Below are positions 17,247 through 25,484 of a stretch of DNA of 54,758 nt, one piece after another; within the stretch, counting starts at the first letter, position 1, and each line of letters begins with the position of its first letter. Under the pieces are notes generated by a model that made no database searches, was not told the origin of the DNA, and worked only from the letters and a program-made list of their open reading frames with translations. The stretch is from LCIL01 sp041480845 (GTDB taxonomy: Bacteria; Patescibacteriota; Microgenomatia; UBA8517). Both the position numbers and the translations under genes were made by a program. The stretch spans positions 1 through 54,758 of the forward strand of contig JBGPAU010000003.1 in NCBI GenBank assembly GCA_041480845.1, given 5' to 3'.

Positions 17247-17995
17247 AAAAACTAAAAAGCATACTACCAAAACAGTCCGGCAGAGCGGGCGGTCGCGTTA
17301 CCGTCAGACATCAGGGGGGTCGTGAGAAAAGATATTTGCGCCGGGTTGATGCTAAAAGAAGCAAAAAGGATATTTGGGGAAGGGTCCTCGCAATTGAATA
17401 CGATCCCAATAGAAATGCCGAGCTGGCTTTGATATTATACGAGGATGGCGAAAGGCGCTACATCATTGCGCCGTTTGGACTTAAAGTCGGAGCCAAAGTT
17501 ATAGCTTCGGAGGTTGCTCCGGTTGAAGCCGGGAATGCGATTCCACTTAAAGCTATTCCCGTGGGAACTGCGATTCATAATATTGAGATAGCTAAGGGTA
17601 AAGGCGGCCAAATGGTTAAAGGAGCCGGAAGCGCGGCTACCGTTTTTGGTAAGGAAGACGCCTGGGTTTTGGTTAAACTTCCGTCGGGAGAAATCAGAAG
17701 ATTTGATCCGGAGTGTCTTGCCGAAATCGGACAAGTCGGGAATATTGATGCCAAGCATGAAGTAATACACAAGGCCGGGCGCACCCGGCACATGGGTATT
17801 AGGCCGAGTGTTAGGGGAGTTGCCATGAACCCGCATTCTCATCCGCACGGAGGCGGAGAAGGCAGAAGCGGAGTCGGAATGAAATATCCGAAGACGGTCT
17901 ACGGGAAGCGTGCGGTAGGCAAGACCCGAAACAAGAAGAAATATTCCAACCGTCTGATAATTCAAAGAAGAGGAGGCAAGGCGATCCTAGGATAA
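17243..17995 (+). CDS. rplB: Large ribosomal subunit protein uL2, short N-terminus
   Basis: L2, 250 residues against about 275 in most bacteria. It starts at a GTG (17243) overlapping the rplW stop and opens directly in the RVTVRHQGGREKR segment, so the usual first 25-30 residues are absent. The overlap with rplW gives little room for a longer start. The peptidyl-transferase-proximal block GVAMNPHSHPHGGGEGRSG, with its essential histidine, is intact. Confidence 0.95.
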   Translation: MKKLKSILPKQSGRAGGRVTVRHQGGREKRYLRRVDAKRSKKDIWGRVLAIEYDPNRNAELALILYEDGERRYIIAPFGLKVGAKVIASEVAPVEAGNAIPLKAIPVGTAIHNIEIAKGKGGQMVKGAGSAATVFGKEDAWVLVKLPSGEIRRFDPECLAEIGQVGNIDAKHEVIHKAGRTRHMGIRPSVRGVAMNPHSHPHGGGEGRSGVGMKYPKTVYGKRAVGKTRNKKKYSNRLIIQRRGGKAILG

Positions 17996-17996
17996 T

Positions 17997-18278
17997 ATGT
18001 CAAGAAGTTCTAAAAAGGGCCCCTATGTGGATCCGATACTAGTTAAAAAAATCGAGAAAGGAATGGGACTTAAAGAAAGTCCGATTAAGACGTGGTCGAG
18101 GAGATGTCAGCTTCCGCCGGAGTTTGTCGGTAAATATTTTCAAGTTCACAACGGACATGTATTTATCGACGTTTTTGTAACCGAAGATATGGTGGGTCAT
18201 TCCTTAGGTGAATTCGCCCCAACCAGGACATTTAGAGGACACGGAGAAATAGTCAAGAGGACACTAGAAAAGACATAA
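17997..18278 (+). CDS. rpsS: Small ribosomal subunit protein uS19
   Basis: S19, 93 residues, with SRSSKKGPYVDP at the start and GEFAPTRTFRGHG at the end, both family hallmarks. One base after rplB and six before rplV. Confidence 0.96.
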   Translation: MSRSSKKGPYVDPILVKKIEKGMGLKESPIKTWSRRCQLPPEFVGKYFQVHNGHVFIDVFVTEDMVGHSLGEFAPTRTFRGHGEIVKRTLEKT

Positions 18279-18284
18279 CGACTT

Positions 18285-18758
18285 ATGGAAAAACAATTTA
18301 AGGCAACACAAAAATATCTTTTGATGAGTCCGAGAAAAATCAGGCTTGTTGTGGGGGTTATTAAAAAGATGAAACCGGCAGAAGCTGTCGAAAAATTGCC
18401 TTTTGTTCAAAAAAGAGCAGGCATGGAGCTTGCCAAAGTTATAAAAAGCGCCATAACTTCGGCAAAAAATGCTGGAGTGAGCGAAACGGACTTGGTTTTT
18501 AAAGAAATACAAATTGGTGAAGGGCCTCGTCTTAAAAGAGGAAGAGCAGCCAGCCGTGGAATGTGGCACCCTTTCAAAAAAAGAATGGCTCACATAAGAG
18601 TCATATTGATGACAAATGCTAAATCAGAAACTCTAAATTCTAAAAAGTTAGAAAAATCAAAAATTGAAAGTTCAAAACCGGAAACAAATATTAAGCAAAG
18701 CTTGGCCAGTCAGAGCCCTGGTAAGAAAGAGGAAAAAGGAAAGGAGGCTAAGTCCTAA
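18285..18758 (+). CDS. rplV: Large ribosomal subunit protein uL22 with repeat-derived tail
   Basis: L22, 157 residues where about 110 is usual. The core runs from KYLLMSPRKIRLV to the tunnel hairpin GRAASRGMWHPFKKRMAHIRVI (about residues 85-106). The last 50 residues are a low-complexity Lys/Ser/Glu tail. Its DNA consists of AT-rich micro-repeat (around 18620-18690) followed by the GCTTGGCCAG mini-repeat (18693-18723), translated as KQSLASQSPGK. The tail therefore looks like captured repeat sequence, not ancestral L22. Confidence 0.95.
   Translation: MEKQFKATQKYLLMSPRKIRLVVGVIKKMKPAEAVEKLPFVQKRAGMELAKVIKSAITSAKNAGVSETDLVFKEIQIGEGPRLKRGRAASRGMWHPFKKRMAHIRVILMTNAKSETLNSKKLEKSKIESSKPETNIKQSLASQSPGKKEEKGKEAKS
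18693..18723 (+). repeat. GCTTGGCCAG mini-repeat, copy 1
   Basis: Core GCTTGGCCAGTCAGAGCCC plus TGGTA, preceded by AAGCAAA. It matches the copy at 34203-34234 over about 31 bases with two differences in the middle (GA against AG), and a third copy at 28590-28613. It lies in frame within the rplV tail. Confidence 0.8.
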
Positions 18759-18781
18759 ATTAGAGTTTAGAAATTAGGATT

Positions 18782-18787
18782 TAGAAT
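18782..18787 (+). promoter_or_regulatory. Possible -10 box before rpsC
   Basis: TAGAAT lies nine bases before the GTG start of rpsC, within an AT-rich spacer built of TTTAGAAATTAGGATTTAG-like micro-repeats. The -35 region is weak. The same TTAGAATTT arrangement precedes rpsI. Confidence 0.35.
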
Positions 18788-18796
18788 TTGAATAAA

Positions 18797-19447
18797 GTGG
18801 GACAAAAAGTTAATCCGACCGGCATAAGAACAGGCTTTTTCCTACCTTGGAAGTCAAGGTGGTTTGGAGACTCGGGAAGCTTTAAAGATTTTTTGATTGA
18901 GGATATAAGAATTAGAAAAGGCTTGGTCAAAAAACTGAAACTTGCGGGTATAACCGGAGTCGAAATAGAGCGGCTTCCAAAAAGCATGGTGGTAATAATT
19001 ACGGTAAGCCGGCCCGGAGTTGTCATCGGACGTGGCGGGACCGGAATTGAAGATGTCAAAAAGTATATTTTGGGAATAATGAGCGAGGTCAGGGGTAAAG
19101 TCATCAAGGATCTTAAAATCGACATCAGAATTAATGAGGTAAAAAATCCGGAACTATCGGCATACCTTGTTGCGGAAAGAATTGCGGGGGAGATGGAAAG
19201 AAGAATTCCCCATAGGCGTGCAACCCAGAAAGCCATGGAAAGAGTCATGGCTTCGGGGGCACTGGGCGTAAAAGTGGTTATCGGGGGCCGTATTAACGGA
19301 GCGGAAATTTCAAGGGTCGAAAAGTTTCACCAGGGTTCAGTTCCGACACAAACCCTAAGAGAAATTGTCGATTATGCCCAAGTTCCGGCGCTTTTGCAAA
19401 GGGGCTATGTCGGAGTCAAAGTCTGGATTCATAAAAAACAAGAGTAA
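18797..19447 (+). CDS. rpsC: Small ribosomal subunit protein uS3
   Basis: S3, 216 residues from GTG 18797. I prefer this GTG because it gives MGQKVNPTGIRTG, the invariant family N-terminus; a TTG nine bases earlier (18788) would add three residues and touches the -10-like box. The KH domain with GRGGTGIEDVK and the C-terminal HQGSVPTQTLREIVDYA are present. It is followed by rplP after one base. Confidence 0.94.
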   Translation: MGQKVNPTGIRTGFFLPWKSRWFGDSGSFKDFLIEDIRIRKGLVKKLKLAGITGVEIERLPKSMVVIITVSRPGVVIGRGGTGIEDVKKYILGIMSEVRGKVIKDLKIDIRINEVKNPELSAYLVAERIAGEMERRIPHRRATQKAMERVMASGALGVKVVIGGRINGAEISRVEKFHQGSVPTQTLREIVDYAQVPALLQRGYVGVKVWIHKKQE

Positions 19448-19448
19448 T

Positions 19449-19859
19449 ATGTTACAACCAAAAAGAAGAAAATACATAAAAGAATTTAGAGGCAGACGCC
19501 ATGGAGTTGCAACCCGCGGAAGTGTGATTTCTTTTGGGGATATTGCTATGAAAGCTCAGGAAGTGGCCTGGGTAACTTCCGCTCAGATAGAGTCGGCAAG
19601 ACGTACCATTACCCACGGCCTTAAAAAAGGCGGAAGAGTCTGGGTGAGAGTCTTTCCGGATAAACCGATTACGGCCAGGCCCGCGGGAAAAAGAATGGGC
19701 GGAGGCAAGGGAGATATTTCGACATATGTTGCGGTAGTTCGGCCCGGAATGATTCTTTTTGAAGTTGCAGGGGCAGACCCGGCAATAGTTAAAGAAGCTT
19801 TCAGGAAAGCTTCGGCAAAATTGCCGATTGATATAAAAATAGTGAGCAGGGAGGAATAA
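19449..19859 (+). CDS. rplP: Large ribosomal subunit protein uL16
   Basis: L16, 136 residues from ATG 19449 (MLQPKRRKYIKEFRG); the open frame extends upstream into rpsC but family length fixes this start. FPDKPITARPAGKRMGGGKGD, which reaches the tRNA-binding region, is intact. Confidence 0.96.
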   Translation: MLQPKRRKYIKEFRGRRHGVATRGSVISFGDIAMKAQEVAWVTSAQIESARRTITHGLKKGGRVWVRVFPDKPITARPAGKRMGGGKGDISTYVAVVRPGMILFEVAGADPAIVKEAFRKASAKLPIDIKIVSREE

Positions 19860-19860
19860 T

Positions 19861-20112
19861 ATGAAAAGAAAAGATTACACAGATTTAAAAGGGAAGACGG
19901 TAGCGGAGTTGATCAAATTGGCTTCGGTCAAAAGGACAGATGCCATCAAGAAAAAGATGCAAAGTCTGGCCGGGAAAGAGAAAAACCTGAAAGCATACAG
20001 GAATTTACGAGTGGAAATTGCTAAAATACTAACCTTGGTTCGGGAAAAAGAGATTCTAGAGGAAATGCAATCAAAGGAAGTTAAAAACCAAGACGGAAAG
20101 GAGAAAGCTTAA
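19861..20112 (+). CDS. rpmC: Large ribosomal subunit protein uL29
   Basis: L29, 83 residues, two long basic helices. It has a Lys-rich C-terminal extension beyond the usual 65 or so residues. Placed between rplP and rpsQ as in the standard order. Confidence 0.88.
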   Translation: MKRKDYTDLKGKTVAELIKLASVKRTDAIKKKMQSLAGKEKNLKAYRNLRVEIAKILTLVREKEILEEMQSKEVKNQDGKEKA

Positions 20113-20141
20113 GTACTGTAGTCAAAGGACTATTGTGGTGA

Positions 20142-20408
20142 GTGAGTCACACAAATCGAACCATGAAAATATTTACAGGAAAAGTAGTTGCAACAAAAAC
20201 AGCCAAGACGGCCACTGTTGCGGTGGAAAGAATGACAATACACCCCCTTTACAAAAAAAGGCTGAAAAGAATAAGAAAATATCAGGTCCACGACGAAATG
20301 GGGGTAAAAGTCGGGGATAACGTTAAGTTTTCCGACAGCCGCCCTTATTCCAAAACAAAAAAGTGGAGAATCACGGAAGTGGTGAAAGAGAAAGGTAAGG
20401 CTAAATAA
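20142..20408 (+). CDS. rpsQ: Small ribosomal subunit protein uS17
   Basis: S17, 88 residues from GTG 20142 (MSHTNRTMKIFTGKVV), which aligns well with the usual MTDKIRTLxGRVV beginning; ATG 20163 is the alternative (81 residues). The stop TGA lies in frame three bases upstream of the GTG, so no longer start exists. AAAGGA at 20124-20129 is a possible ribosome-binding site. The motif HDEMGVKVGDNVKFSDSRPYSKTK is canonical. Confidence 0.93.
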   Translation: MSHTNRTMKIFTGKVVATKTAKTATVAVERMTIHPLYKKRLKRIRKYQVHDEMGVKVGDNVKFSDSRPYSKTKKWRITEVVKEKGKAK

Positions 20409-20409
20409 A

Positions 20410-20775
20410 ATGTTACAGCTAAGAACAATGATGGTACCGGCGGATAACAGTGGGGCCAAGAGAATTATGATAATTGGCGTTCCCGGAAGAGTCGGCAGAT
20501 TTGCGACTTTGGGAGATGTCGTTTTGGGGGTCGTAAAAGGCGCGGACCCGGCAGGCATTGTCGCGGATCACGAAAAAGTAAGAGTTCTTATTGTTCGGAC
20601 ACGTAAAGAGGTCGGAAGGAAAGACGGAAGCTACGTCAGGTTTGACGATAACGCGGGAGTGGTTATTGATAAACAGGGCTTGCCCAGAGGAACCAGAATA
20701 TTAGGCCCGATTGCCAGAGAAATTAAAGAAGCAGGTTACAACAAGATTGCATCATTAGCAAGGGAGGTCGTCTAA
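20410..20775 (+). CDS. rplN: Large ribosomal subunit protein uL14
   Basis: L14, 121 residues, with the conserved MVPADNSGAKRIMII start and GTRILGPIAREI near the end. It sits at the subunit interface. One base separates it from rplX. Confidence 0.97.
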   Translation: MLQLRTMMVPADNSGAKRIMIIGVPGRVGRFATLGDVVLGVVKGADPAGIVADHEKVRVLIVRTRKEVGRKDGSYVRFDDNAGVVIDKQGLPRGTRILGPIAREIKEAGYNKIASLAREVV

Positions 20776-20776
20776 C

Positions 20777-21091
20777 ATGGTCAAATTTAAAGTTGGAGAT
20801 ACAGTTAAAATAACAGCAGGAAAGGATAAAGGACGAGAAGGCAAAATCGAAAAAATCTTCCCTGAGGAGGAAAAAGCCATAATTCCCGAGGTGAATATTT
20901 ATAAAAAACACGTCAAGGGTTTCGGCGATGTTAAAGGCGGAGTCTATCCAATTCCGCGTCCCATGGGTTTTGGTAAAATTGCCCTAATTTGCCCGAAGTG
21001 CAAAAAAATAACCAGAGTCGGTTTTAGATTTGCCGGAGATGAAAAGGTCAGAATATGCAAAAAATGCAAAAAGGAGATTGATAAGAAATGA
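20777..21091 (+). CDS. rplX: Large ribosomal subunit protein uL24
   Basis: L24, 104 residues. The KOW motif KVGDTVKITAGKDKGREG is at the N-terminus. The C-terminal half carries two CxxC knuckles (CPKCKK and CKKCKK), so a zinc ribbon is likely. It overlaps rplE by four bases. Confidence 0.95.
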   Translation: MVKFKVGDTVKITAGKDKGREGKIEKIFPEEEKAIIPEVNIYKKHVKGFGDVKGGVYPIPRPMGFGKIALICPKCKKITRVGFRFAGDEKVRICKKCKKEIDKK

Positions 21092-21633
21092 TTACCAGAT
21101 TACAGGAAAAATTTGAAAAAGAAGTAAAAGTAACTCTTGCAAAAGAGTTTGGAATAAAAAATAGCCACGCAATTCCCAGCGTATCCAAGGTTGTTATCAA
21201 TATGGGCATCGGGGCTGCAGCCAAAAATCAACAGCAAATGGATAATCTAAAAAGGGACATTGCGGCAATCACCGGACAGTTTCCCTCAATCCGAAATGCC
21301 AAGGTTTCAATTGCGAGTTTTAATCTCAGAGCCGGAATGCCGGTGGGGTTAAGTGTTACCCTAAGGGGCGAGCGCATGTATTCGTTCTTGGACAGACTTT
21401 TTTCTATTGCCCTCCCGAGGCTTCGTGATTTCAGGGGGGTATCTTTGAAATCCTTTGATAAAATGGGCAATTATACTTTAGGATTTGAAGAGCACACAGT
21501 TTTTCCGGAAGTAGATCCGGCTAAAGCCGCCAGCCCCCACGGGCTCGAAATAACAATTGTTACAACTGCGGGAACTCCCGAAAAATCAAAAAGACTATTG
21601 GAACTAATGGGTTGCCCTTTCGTAAAAGAATAA
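21088..21633 (+). CDS. rplE: Large ribosomal subunit protein uL5
   Basis: L5, 181 residues, binding 5S rRNA. Recognised from SVSKVVINMGIG, the RAGMPVGLSVTLRG block and the C-terminal EITIVTTAGTPEKSKRLLEL. Standard spc order. Confidence 0.96.
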   Translation: MITRLQEKFEKEVKVTLAKEFGIKNSHAIPSVSKVVINMGIGAAAKNQQQMDNLKRDIAAITGQFPSIRNAKVSIASFNLRAGMPVGLSVTLRGERMYSFLDRLFSIALPRLRDFRGVSLKSFDKMGNYTLGFEEHTVFPEVDPAKAASPHGLEITIVTTAGTPEKSKRLLELMGCPFVKE

Positions 21634-21637
21634 ATAT

Positions 21638-21823
21638 ATGTCAACGACTGCAAAAGAAGTAAGAGAGACAAAGAAATTAAAATTCAAAATCAGGTATCAC
21701 AACAGATGTAAAATCTGCGGTAGGTCGCGTGGATATCTTCGCAGATTTGGCCTTTGCAGACTCTGTTTTAGGGAATATGCACTAAAGGGAGAAATCCCCG
21801 GGGTTAGAAAGGCATCCTGGTAA
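21638..21823 (+). CDS. rpsN: Small ribosomal subunit protein uS14, zinc type
   Basis: S14 of the short zinc-binding form, 61 residues. Four cysteines in two pairs (CKICGRSRG and CRLCFREYA) bind zinc. It is placed between rplE and rpsH as usual. Confidence 0.96.
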   Translation: MSTTAKEVRETKKLKFKIRYHNRCKICGRSRGYLRRFGLCRLCFREYALKGEIPGVRKASW

Positions 21824-21824
21824 T

Positions 21825-22217
21825 ATGACAAATACATTTTCAAATTATTCTGTGGGAGATTTCTTAATAAGAATAAAAAATACGGCCATGGCCAAAAATA
21901 AATCTTTGGAATATAAAGCCGAAAAACAGATTGTTGCTGTTGCCGAAGCACTTAAAAAATTGGGATTTTTGGACTCGGTCAAGAAAGAAAAAGACATGTT
22001 AAACGTTTCTTTGGCTTTCAAGAATAAGAAGCCGGTCATAATGAACCTAAGGCTAATATCTAAGCCGGGCCTAAGAATTTATATGGGGGCTGACGAAATT
22101 GATAAGAAAAAAGGTCCGTCAACTTACTTAATCACCTCGCCCAAAGGAATAATTTCTTCCAAAGACGCAGTAAAGGGAAGAATCGGCGGAGAAGTCATAG
22201 CCGAAATATGGTCGTAG
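21825..22217 (+). CDS. rpsH: Small ribosomal subunit protein uS8
   Basis: S8, 130 residues, ending in the canonical GEVIAEIW followed by one extra Ser. In E. coli this protein represses the spc operon. The stop codon at 22215-22217 directly abuts a 24-base palindromic mini-repeat that fills most of the gap to rplF. Confidence 0.96.
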   Translation: MTNTFSNYSVGDFLIRIKNTAMAKNKSLEYKAEKQIVAVAEALKKLGFLDSVKKEKDMLNVSLAFKNKKPVIMNLRLISKPGLRIYMGADEIDKKKGPSTYLITSPKGIISSKDAVKGRIGGEVIAEIWS

Positions 22218-22240
22218 ATCCTGAGCGAAGTCGAAGGATC
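22217..22240 (+). repeat. Mini-repeat TCCTGAGCGAAGTCGAAGGA, perfect copy
   Basis: The 20-base core is flanked by GA and TC to give a GATCCT...AGGATC inverted repeat, with an inner CGA-AG-TCG palindrome. It starts on the last base of the rpsH stop. Its AAGGA (22234-22238) lies ten bases before the rplF ATG and is the only Shine-Dalgarno candidate there. Confidence 0.9.
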
Positions 22241-22248
22241 ATAATTAT

Positions 22249-22806
22249 ATGAGTAAAATAGGTAAACAACCGGTAATAATTCCAGCAGGAGTTACAGTAG
22301 AAGTTAATGGCCACACGGTAAAAATTACAGGGCCTAAAGGAACTTTGGAAAAACATTTTCCTCCGGAAATTAACGTTGACGTTTCCGACGGAAAAGTACT
22401 CGTAACCGCCAAGGGAAGCGGAAAGTATATTATGTCTTTACACGGGACGACCAGAGCTTTAATCAATAATGACGTTAAGGGAGTCAGTGAGGGTTGGAGC
22501 AAAAAACTCGAGCTCGTCGGAACAGGATTTAAAGCAGAAGTGATGGGTAAAACCTTATCTCTAACGGTAGGGTATAATCACCCCGTTAAAGTCGAAGCCC
22601 CGGAAGGGATCACGTTTAAAGTTGAAAAGACATTTGTTACGGTTGAAGGAACCAATAGGGAAGTAGTGGGACAGGTTGCCGCAGATATACGCGGAGTAAG
22701 ACCCCCCGAGCCTTACAAAGGCAAAGGAATAAAATACGTAGACGAAGTTATAAGAAGAAAAGCAGGCAAAGCAGCCGCCGCAAAAGCCGGCCCCGCAGCC
22801 GTCTAA
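22249..22806 (+). CDS. rplF: Large ribosomal subunit protein uL6
   Basis: L6, 185 residues. The N-terminal MSKIGKQPVIIPAGV and C-terminal RPPEPYKGKGIKY are family hallmarks; a short Ala/Lys tail follows. Its ribosome-binding site appears to come from the preceding mini-repeat. Confidence 0.96.
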   Translation: MSKIGKQPVIIPAGVTVEVNGHTVKITGPKGTLEKHFPPEINVDVSDGKVLVTAKGSGKYIMSLHGTTRALINNDVKGVSEGWSKKLELVGTGFKAEVMGKTLSLTVGYNHPVKVEAPEGITFKVEKTFVTVEGTNREVVGQVAADIRGVRPPEPYKGKGIKYVDEVIRRKAGKAAAAKAGPAAV

Positions 22807-22810
22807 AAGT

Positions 22811-23170
22811 ATGAGAAGCAAAGAGATAAAAGCAAAAAGATACGATCAAAGAAAAAGGAGAGTCAGAGCCAAAATTATTGGAAGTGCAAAACGACCGAGA
22901 CTTTCGGTTTTCCGTTCCAATACCCATATTTATGGGCAAATTATTAATGACGAAAAAGGACAGACTTTGGTTGCATTTTCTGATATCAAAGTTAAAAAAG
23001 AAGCTAAGATGACCAAGACTCAAATAGCAGGAACAGTCGGAGAGGGAATTGCCAAAAAGGCGCTGGCCAAAAAGATCAAAACTGTAGTTTTTGACAGAAA
23101 CGGATTTATGTATCACGGCAGAGTCAAAGCCCTCGCCGAGGGTGCAAGAAAAGGAGGACTGGTTTTTTAA
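22811..23170 (+). CDS. rplR: Large ribosomal subunit protein uL18
   Basis: L18, 119 residues, 5S rRNA-binding, with RLSVFRSNTHIYGQIIND and the C-terminal DRNGFMYHGRVKALAEGARKGGL. The last residues are normal for the family. Confidence 0.96.
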   Translation: MRSKEIKAKRYDQRKRRVRAKIIGSAKRPRLSVFRSNTHIYGQIINDEKGQTLVAFSDIKVKKEAKMTKTQIAGTVGEGIAKKALAKKIKTVVFDRNGFMYHGRVKALAEGARKGGLVF

Positions 23171-23183
23171 GCCAAGTATAAAT

Positions 23184-23675
23184 ATGGGGTTTAGCAGAAA
23201 CAGAAATACAAATTATGAAGGTCCGCCCAAGGAATTTGAAGAAACCGTGGTTCAAATTAATAGAATTTCCAAAAAGACTAAGGGTGGAAATCAAATCAGG
23301 TTTTCGGCTCTTGTGGTTGTGGGAGACCGGAAAGGGAAGGTCGGAGTTGGCTTGGCCAAAGCAACGGATGTGCGAAACGCCATCAGAAAATCTGTTGAGG
23401 CTGCTAAAAGAAAAATGATTGTGGTCCCATTAGCGGGTACAACTGTCCCCTACTCCGTCAACGAAAAATTTTCGGCGGCAAAAATTTTACTTAAGCCGGC
23501 CCCTCCCGGAAGCGGAATTATTGCCGGAGGACCGATGAGAGTTGTACTCGAAGCCGCAGGAATTAGAGACGCAGTCGGAAAAATCTTGGGGACTAAGAAT
23601 AAAATCTCCAATGTTTATGCAACCTTGAAAGCTCTTGAAACAATTTCGGGAATAGTTGAGGCAAGAAGGAAATAA
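23184..23675 (+). CDS. rpsE: Small ribosomal subunit protein uS5
   Basis: S5, 163 residues from ATG 23184 (MGFSRNRNTNYEG); the open frame extends back into rplR but the start is fixed by spacing. The dsRNA-binding-like domain with VVVGDRKGKVGVGLAKA and the GSGIIAGGPMR loop are intact. Most bacteria have rpmD (L30) next; here rplO follows after one base. Confidence 0.96.
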   Translation: MGFSRNRNTNYEGPPKEFEETVVQINRISKKTKGGNQIRFSALVVVGDRKGKVGVGLAKATDVRNAIRKSVEAAKRKMIVVPLAGTTVPYSVNEKFSAAKILLKPAPPGSGIIAGGPMRVVLEAAGIRDAVGKILGTKNKISNVYATLKALETISGIVEARRK

Positions 23676-23676
23676 A

Positions 23677-24096
23677 ATGACAAAATTATCTAAAGTTGTA
23701 GCCAAATCAAAAAAGAGATTGGGAAGAGGAATGGGAAGCGGCAAAGGAAGCCACACCTCCAGCCGTGGCCAAAAAGGTCAAAAAAGTAGAGGTTCAGTAA
23801 ACGTTCTTTTTGAAGGAATGAAGATGAAAAAGTCCCTTCTCAAAAGACTCCCCAAAATGCGCGGAAAAGGAAAATTCCATGTCAACACAAAACCGATTGC
23901 CATAAAATACGCGCGACTCGAAGCCTTGCCGGCGGGAAGCGTTATCACGGTAGAGCTTTTGGTTAAACACGGAATTTTGAAGGCAAGATTGGCCAAGATT
24001 CACGGAGTCAAAATTATCGGAATTGGGGATAACAAAAAGAAGTTTAAATTCTCAGTTTCTACTTCCAAGAAATCAGTAGTTAAGACTTCAAAATAA
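23677..24096 (+). CDS. rplO: Large ribosomal subunit protein uL15
   Basis: L15, 139 residues from ATG 23677. The glycine-rich N-terminal part (RLGRGMGSGKGSHTSSRGQKG) is typical. It follows rpsE directly, so L30 is missing from its usual place. Confidence 0.95.
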   Translation: MTKLSKVVAKSKKRLGRGMGSGKGSHTSSRGQKGQKSRGSVNVLFEGMKMKKSLLKRLPKMRGKGKFHVNTKPIAIKYARLEALPAGSVITVELLVKHGILKARLAKIHGVKIIGIGDNKKKFKFSVSTSKKSVVKTSK

Positions 24097-24112
24097 ATTT
24101 TCAGAAACTTCC

Positions 24113-24140
24113 TCTTCGACCCACTTCGTTCGCTCAGTGA
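24113..24140 (+). repeat. Degenerate mini-repeat before secY
   Basis: TCTTCGAC, eight extra bases, then TTCGCTCAGTGA: a diverged reverse-oriented copy of the TCCTTCGACTTCGCTCAGGA repeat. As in the rplC copy, the extra bases sit in the middle. Confidence 0.5.
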
Positions 24141-24183
24141 TGTAGCCTGCTAGCTAACCCTGTTTTTAGGATCAGGTTTGGGA

Positions 24184-24189
24184 TATAAT
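24184..24189 (+). promoter_or_regulatory. secY -10 box
   Basis: Perfect TATAAT 11 bases before ATG 24201. The -35 region (TGTTTT) is poor. Because the box covers the TTG at 24189, the ATG is the likelier start. Confidence 0.5.
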
Positions 24190-24200
24190 TGACCAATATT

Positions 24201-25484
24201 ATGCTTAGGTCTGTTGGCCAGTTTTTTTCAAAAATAGTTAAAACTCCTTCGATCAGGAAGAAGCTCTTAATTACCGGTGTAGTGCTTATTGTTTTCAGAC
24301 TGGCGGGGCATATTCCTGCCTCCGGTATAGATAAAACTACCCTTGCCGCACTTTTTGCCGGAAGTCCGCTTCTTTCGCTACTGGATGTTTTTTCCGGCGG
24401 AACTTTGGCCAACTTTTCGATTCTGGCCCTGGGCTTAAATCCCTACATCAATGCCTCGATTATTTTTCAGCTTTTGGGCTACGTAGTTCCTGCGATTGAA
24501 GAACTCCAAAAAGAAGGGGAATTCGGGCAGGAAAAAATTAATCAATATACACGGCTTCTCACGGTTCCCCTTGCGGCTCTTCAGGCTTTTGGAATGTACG
24601 CACTTCTAAGGGGGCAAAAAGTTATAACCACATTGGATCCGCTCCACCTTCTGGCGCTTGTTATCACCATGACGGCAGGTACCATTTTTGCCGTTTGGCT
24701 GGGGGAGCTCATCAGCGAATACGGCTTTAAAGACGGGGTATCCCTCCTGATTTTTACAGGAATTGTGGCGCGTCTTCCAGTAACTTTGGGACAATCCGCC
24801 AGCATTTTCCAATCCCAGGATATCTTGAAGATAATTTTATTTATAGTAATTTCCGTAATCATAGTTGGCCTTGTTATTTTTGTCAGTGAGGCAGCCCGTC
24901 AAATTCCAATCCACTACGCAAAAAGACGTACCGAGAGCGGTCTTGGAGCCTCCTCCTATCTGCCTCTGAGGTTAAATCAGGCCGGGGTAATTCCTATCAT
25001 TTTTGCCGTATCTTTAGTCCTTATGCCATCCATGCTCGGACAGTTTTTGGCAAATGTCCCGAATACGGGTTTAGCTAATTTTGCGAGGTCGATTAGTACC
25101 GCCTTTAATCCTCAATCGGCAGTCTATAATATTGTTTATTTCCTGCTGGTTTTCGGATTTACTTATTTTTACACCGCGGTTGTATTTAATCCGGAAAAAG
25201 TTGCCGAAAATTTGCAAAAGGGCGGAGGGTTTATACCGGGTATCAGGCCCGGCAAAGAAACCGAGAAATATCTGGGGCATGTTCTTTCCCGTTTGACGGT
25301 GGTGGGCGGGGCCTTCTTGGGAGCCATTGCGGTCCTCCCTTCCCTTTTCAGAAATTCCCTTGGAGCCACAAATCTTGCAATCGGGGGCACAAGCGTTTTA
25401 ATCCTTGTATCGGTTGCGCTCCAGCTTATCCGTGAAATGGAAGGCGAACTTGTGATGGAAAAGTACGAAGGATTTACGAGATGA
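24201..25484 (+). CDS. secY: Protein translocase subunit SecY
   Basis: Channel-forming subunit of the Sec translocon, 427 residues from ATG 24201, with about ten membrane helices. The first-helix plug region (GHIPASGIDKTTL), ALGLNPYINASIIFQLL, the cytoplasmic loop before PLRLNQAGVIPIIFA, and GGGFIPGIRPG are visible. A TTG 12 bases earlier is open but lies in the -10 box. The stop overlaps the adk start (ATGA). It works with SecD and SecF encoded at 46.5-48.6 kb. Confidence 0.96.
   Translation: MLRSVGQFFSKIVKTPSIRKKLLITGVVLIVFRLAGHIPASGIDKTTLAALFAGSPLLSLLDVFSGGTLANFSILALGLNPYINASIIFQLLGYVVPAIEELQKEGEFGQEKINQYTRLLTVPLAALQAFGMYALLRGQKVITTLDPLHLLALVITMTAGTIFAVWLGELISEYGFKDGVSLLIFTGIVARLPVTLGQSASIFQSQDILKIILFIVISVIIVGLVIFVSEAARQIPIHYAKRRTESGLGASSYLPLRLNQAGVIPIIFAVSLVLMPSMLGQFLANVPNTGLANFARSISTAFNPQSAVYNIVYFLLVFGFTYFYTAVVFNPEKVAENLQKGGGFIPGIRPGKETEKYLGHVLSRLTVVGGAFLGAIAVLPSLFRNSLGATNLAIGGTSVLILVSVALQLIREMEGELVMEKYEGFTR

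Noticed and set aside
20142..20162. Starting rpsQ only at ATG 20163
   Set aside because: The GTG at 20142 gives an N-terminus that fits the family better. Kept as an alternative only.
24042..24116. Possible displaced rplO end before the repeat upstream of secY
   Set aside because: AAATTTTCAG..ACTTCC after the stop resembles AAATTCTCAG...ACTTCC within the rplO end. But the match is short, gapped, low in complexity, and lies before rather than after the repeat.
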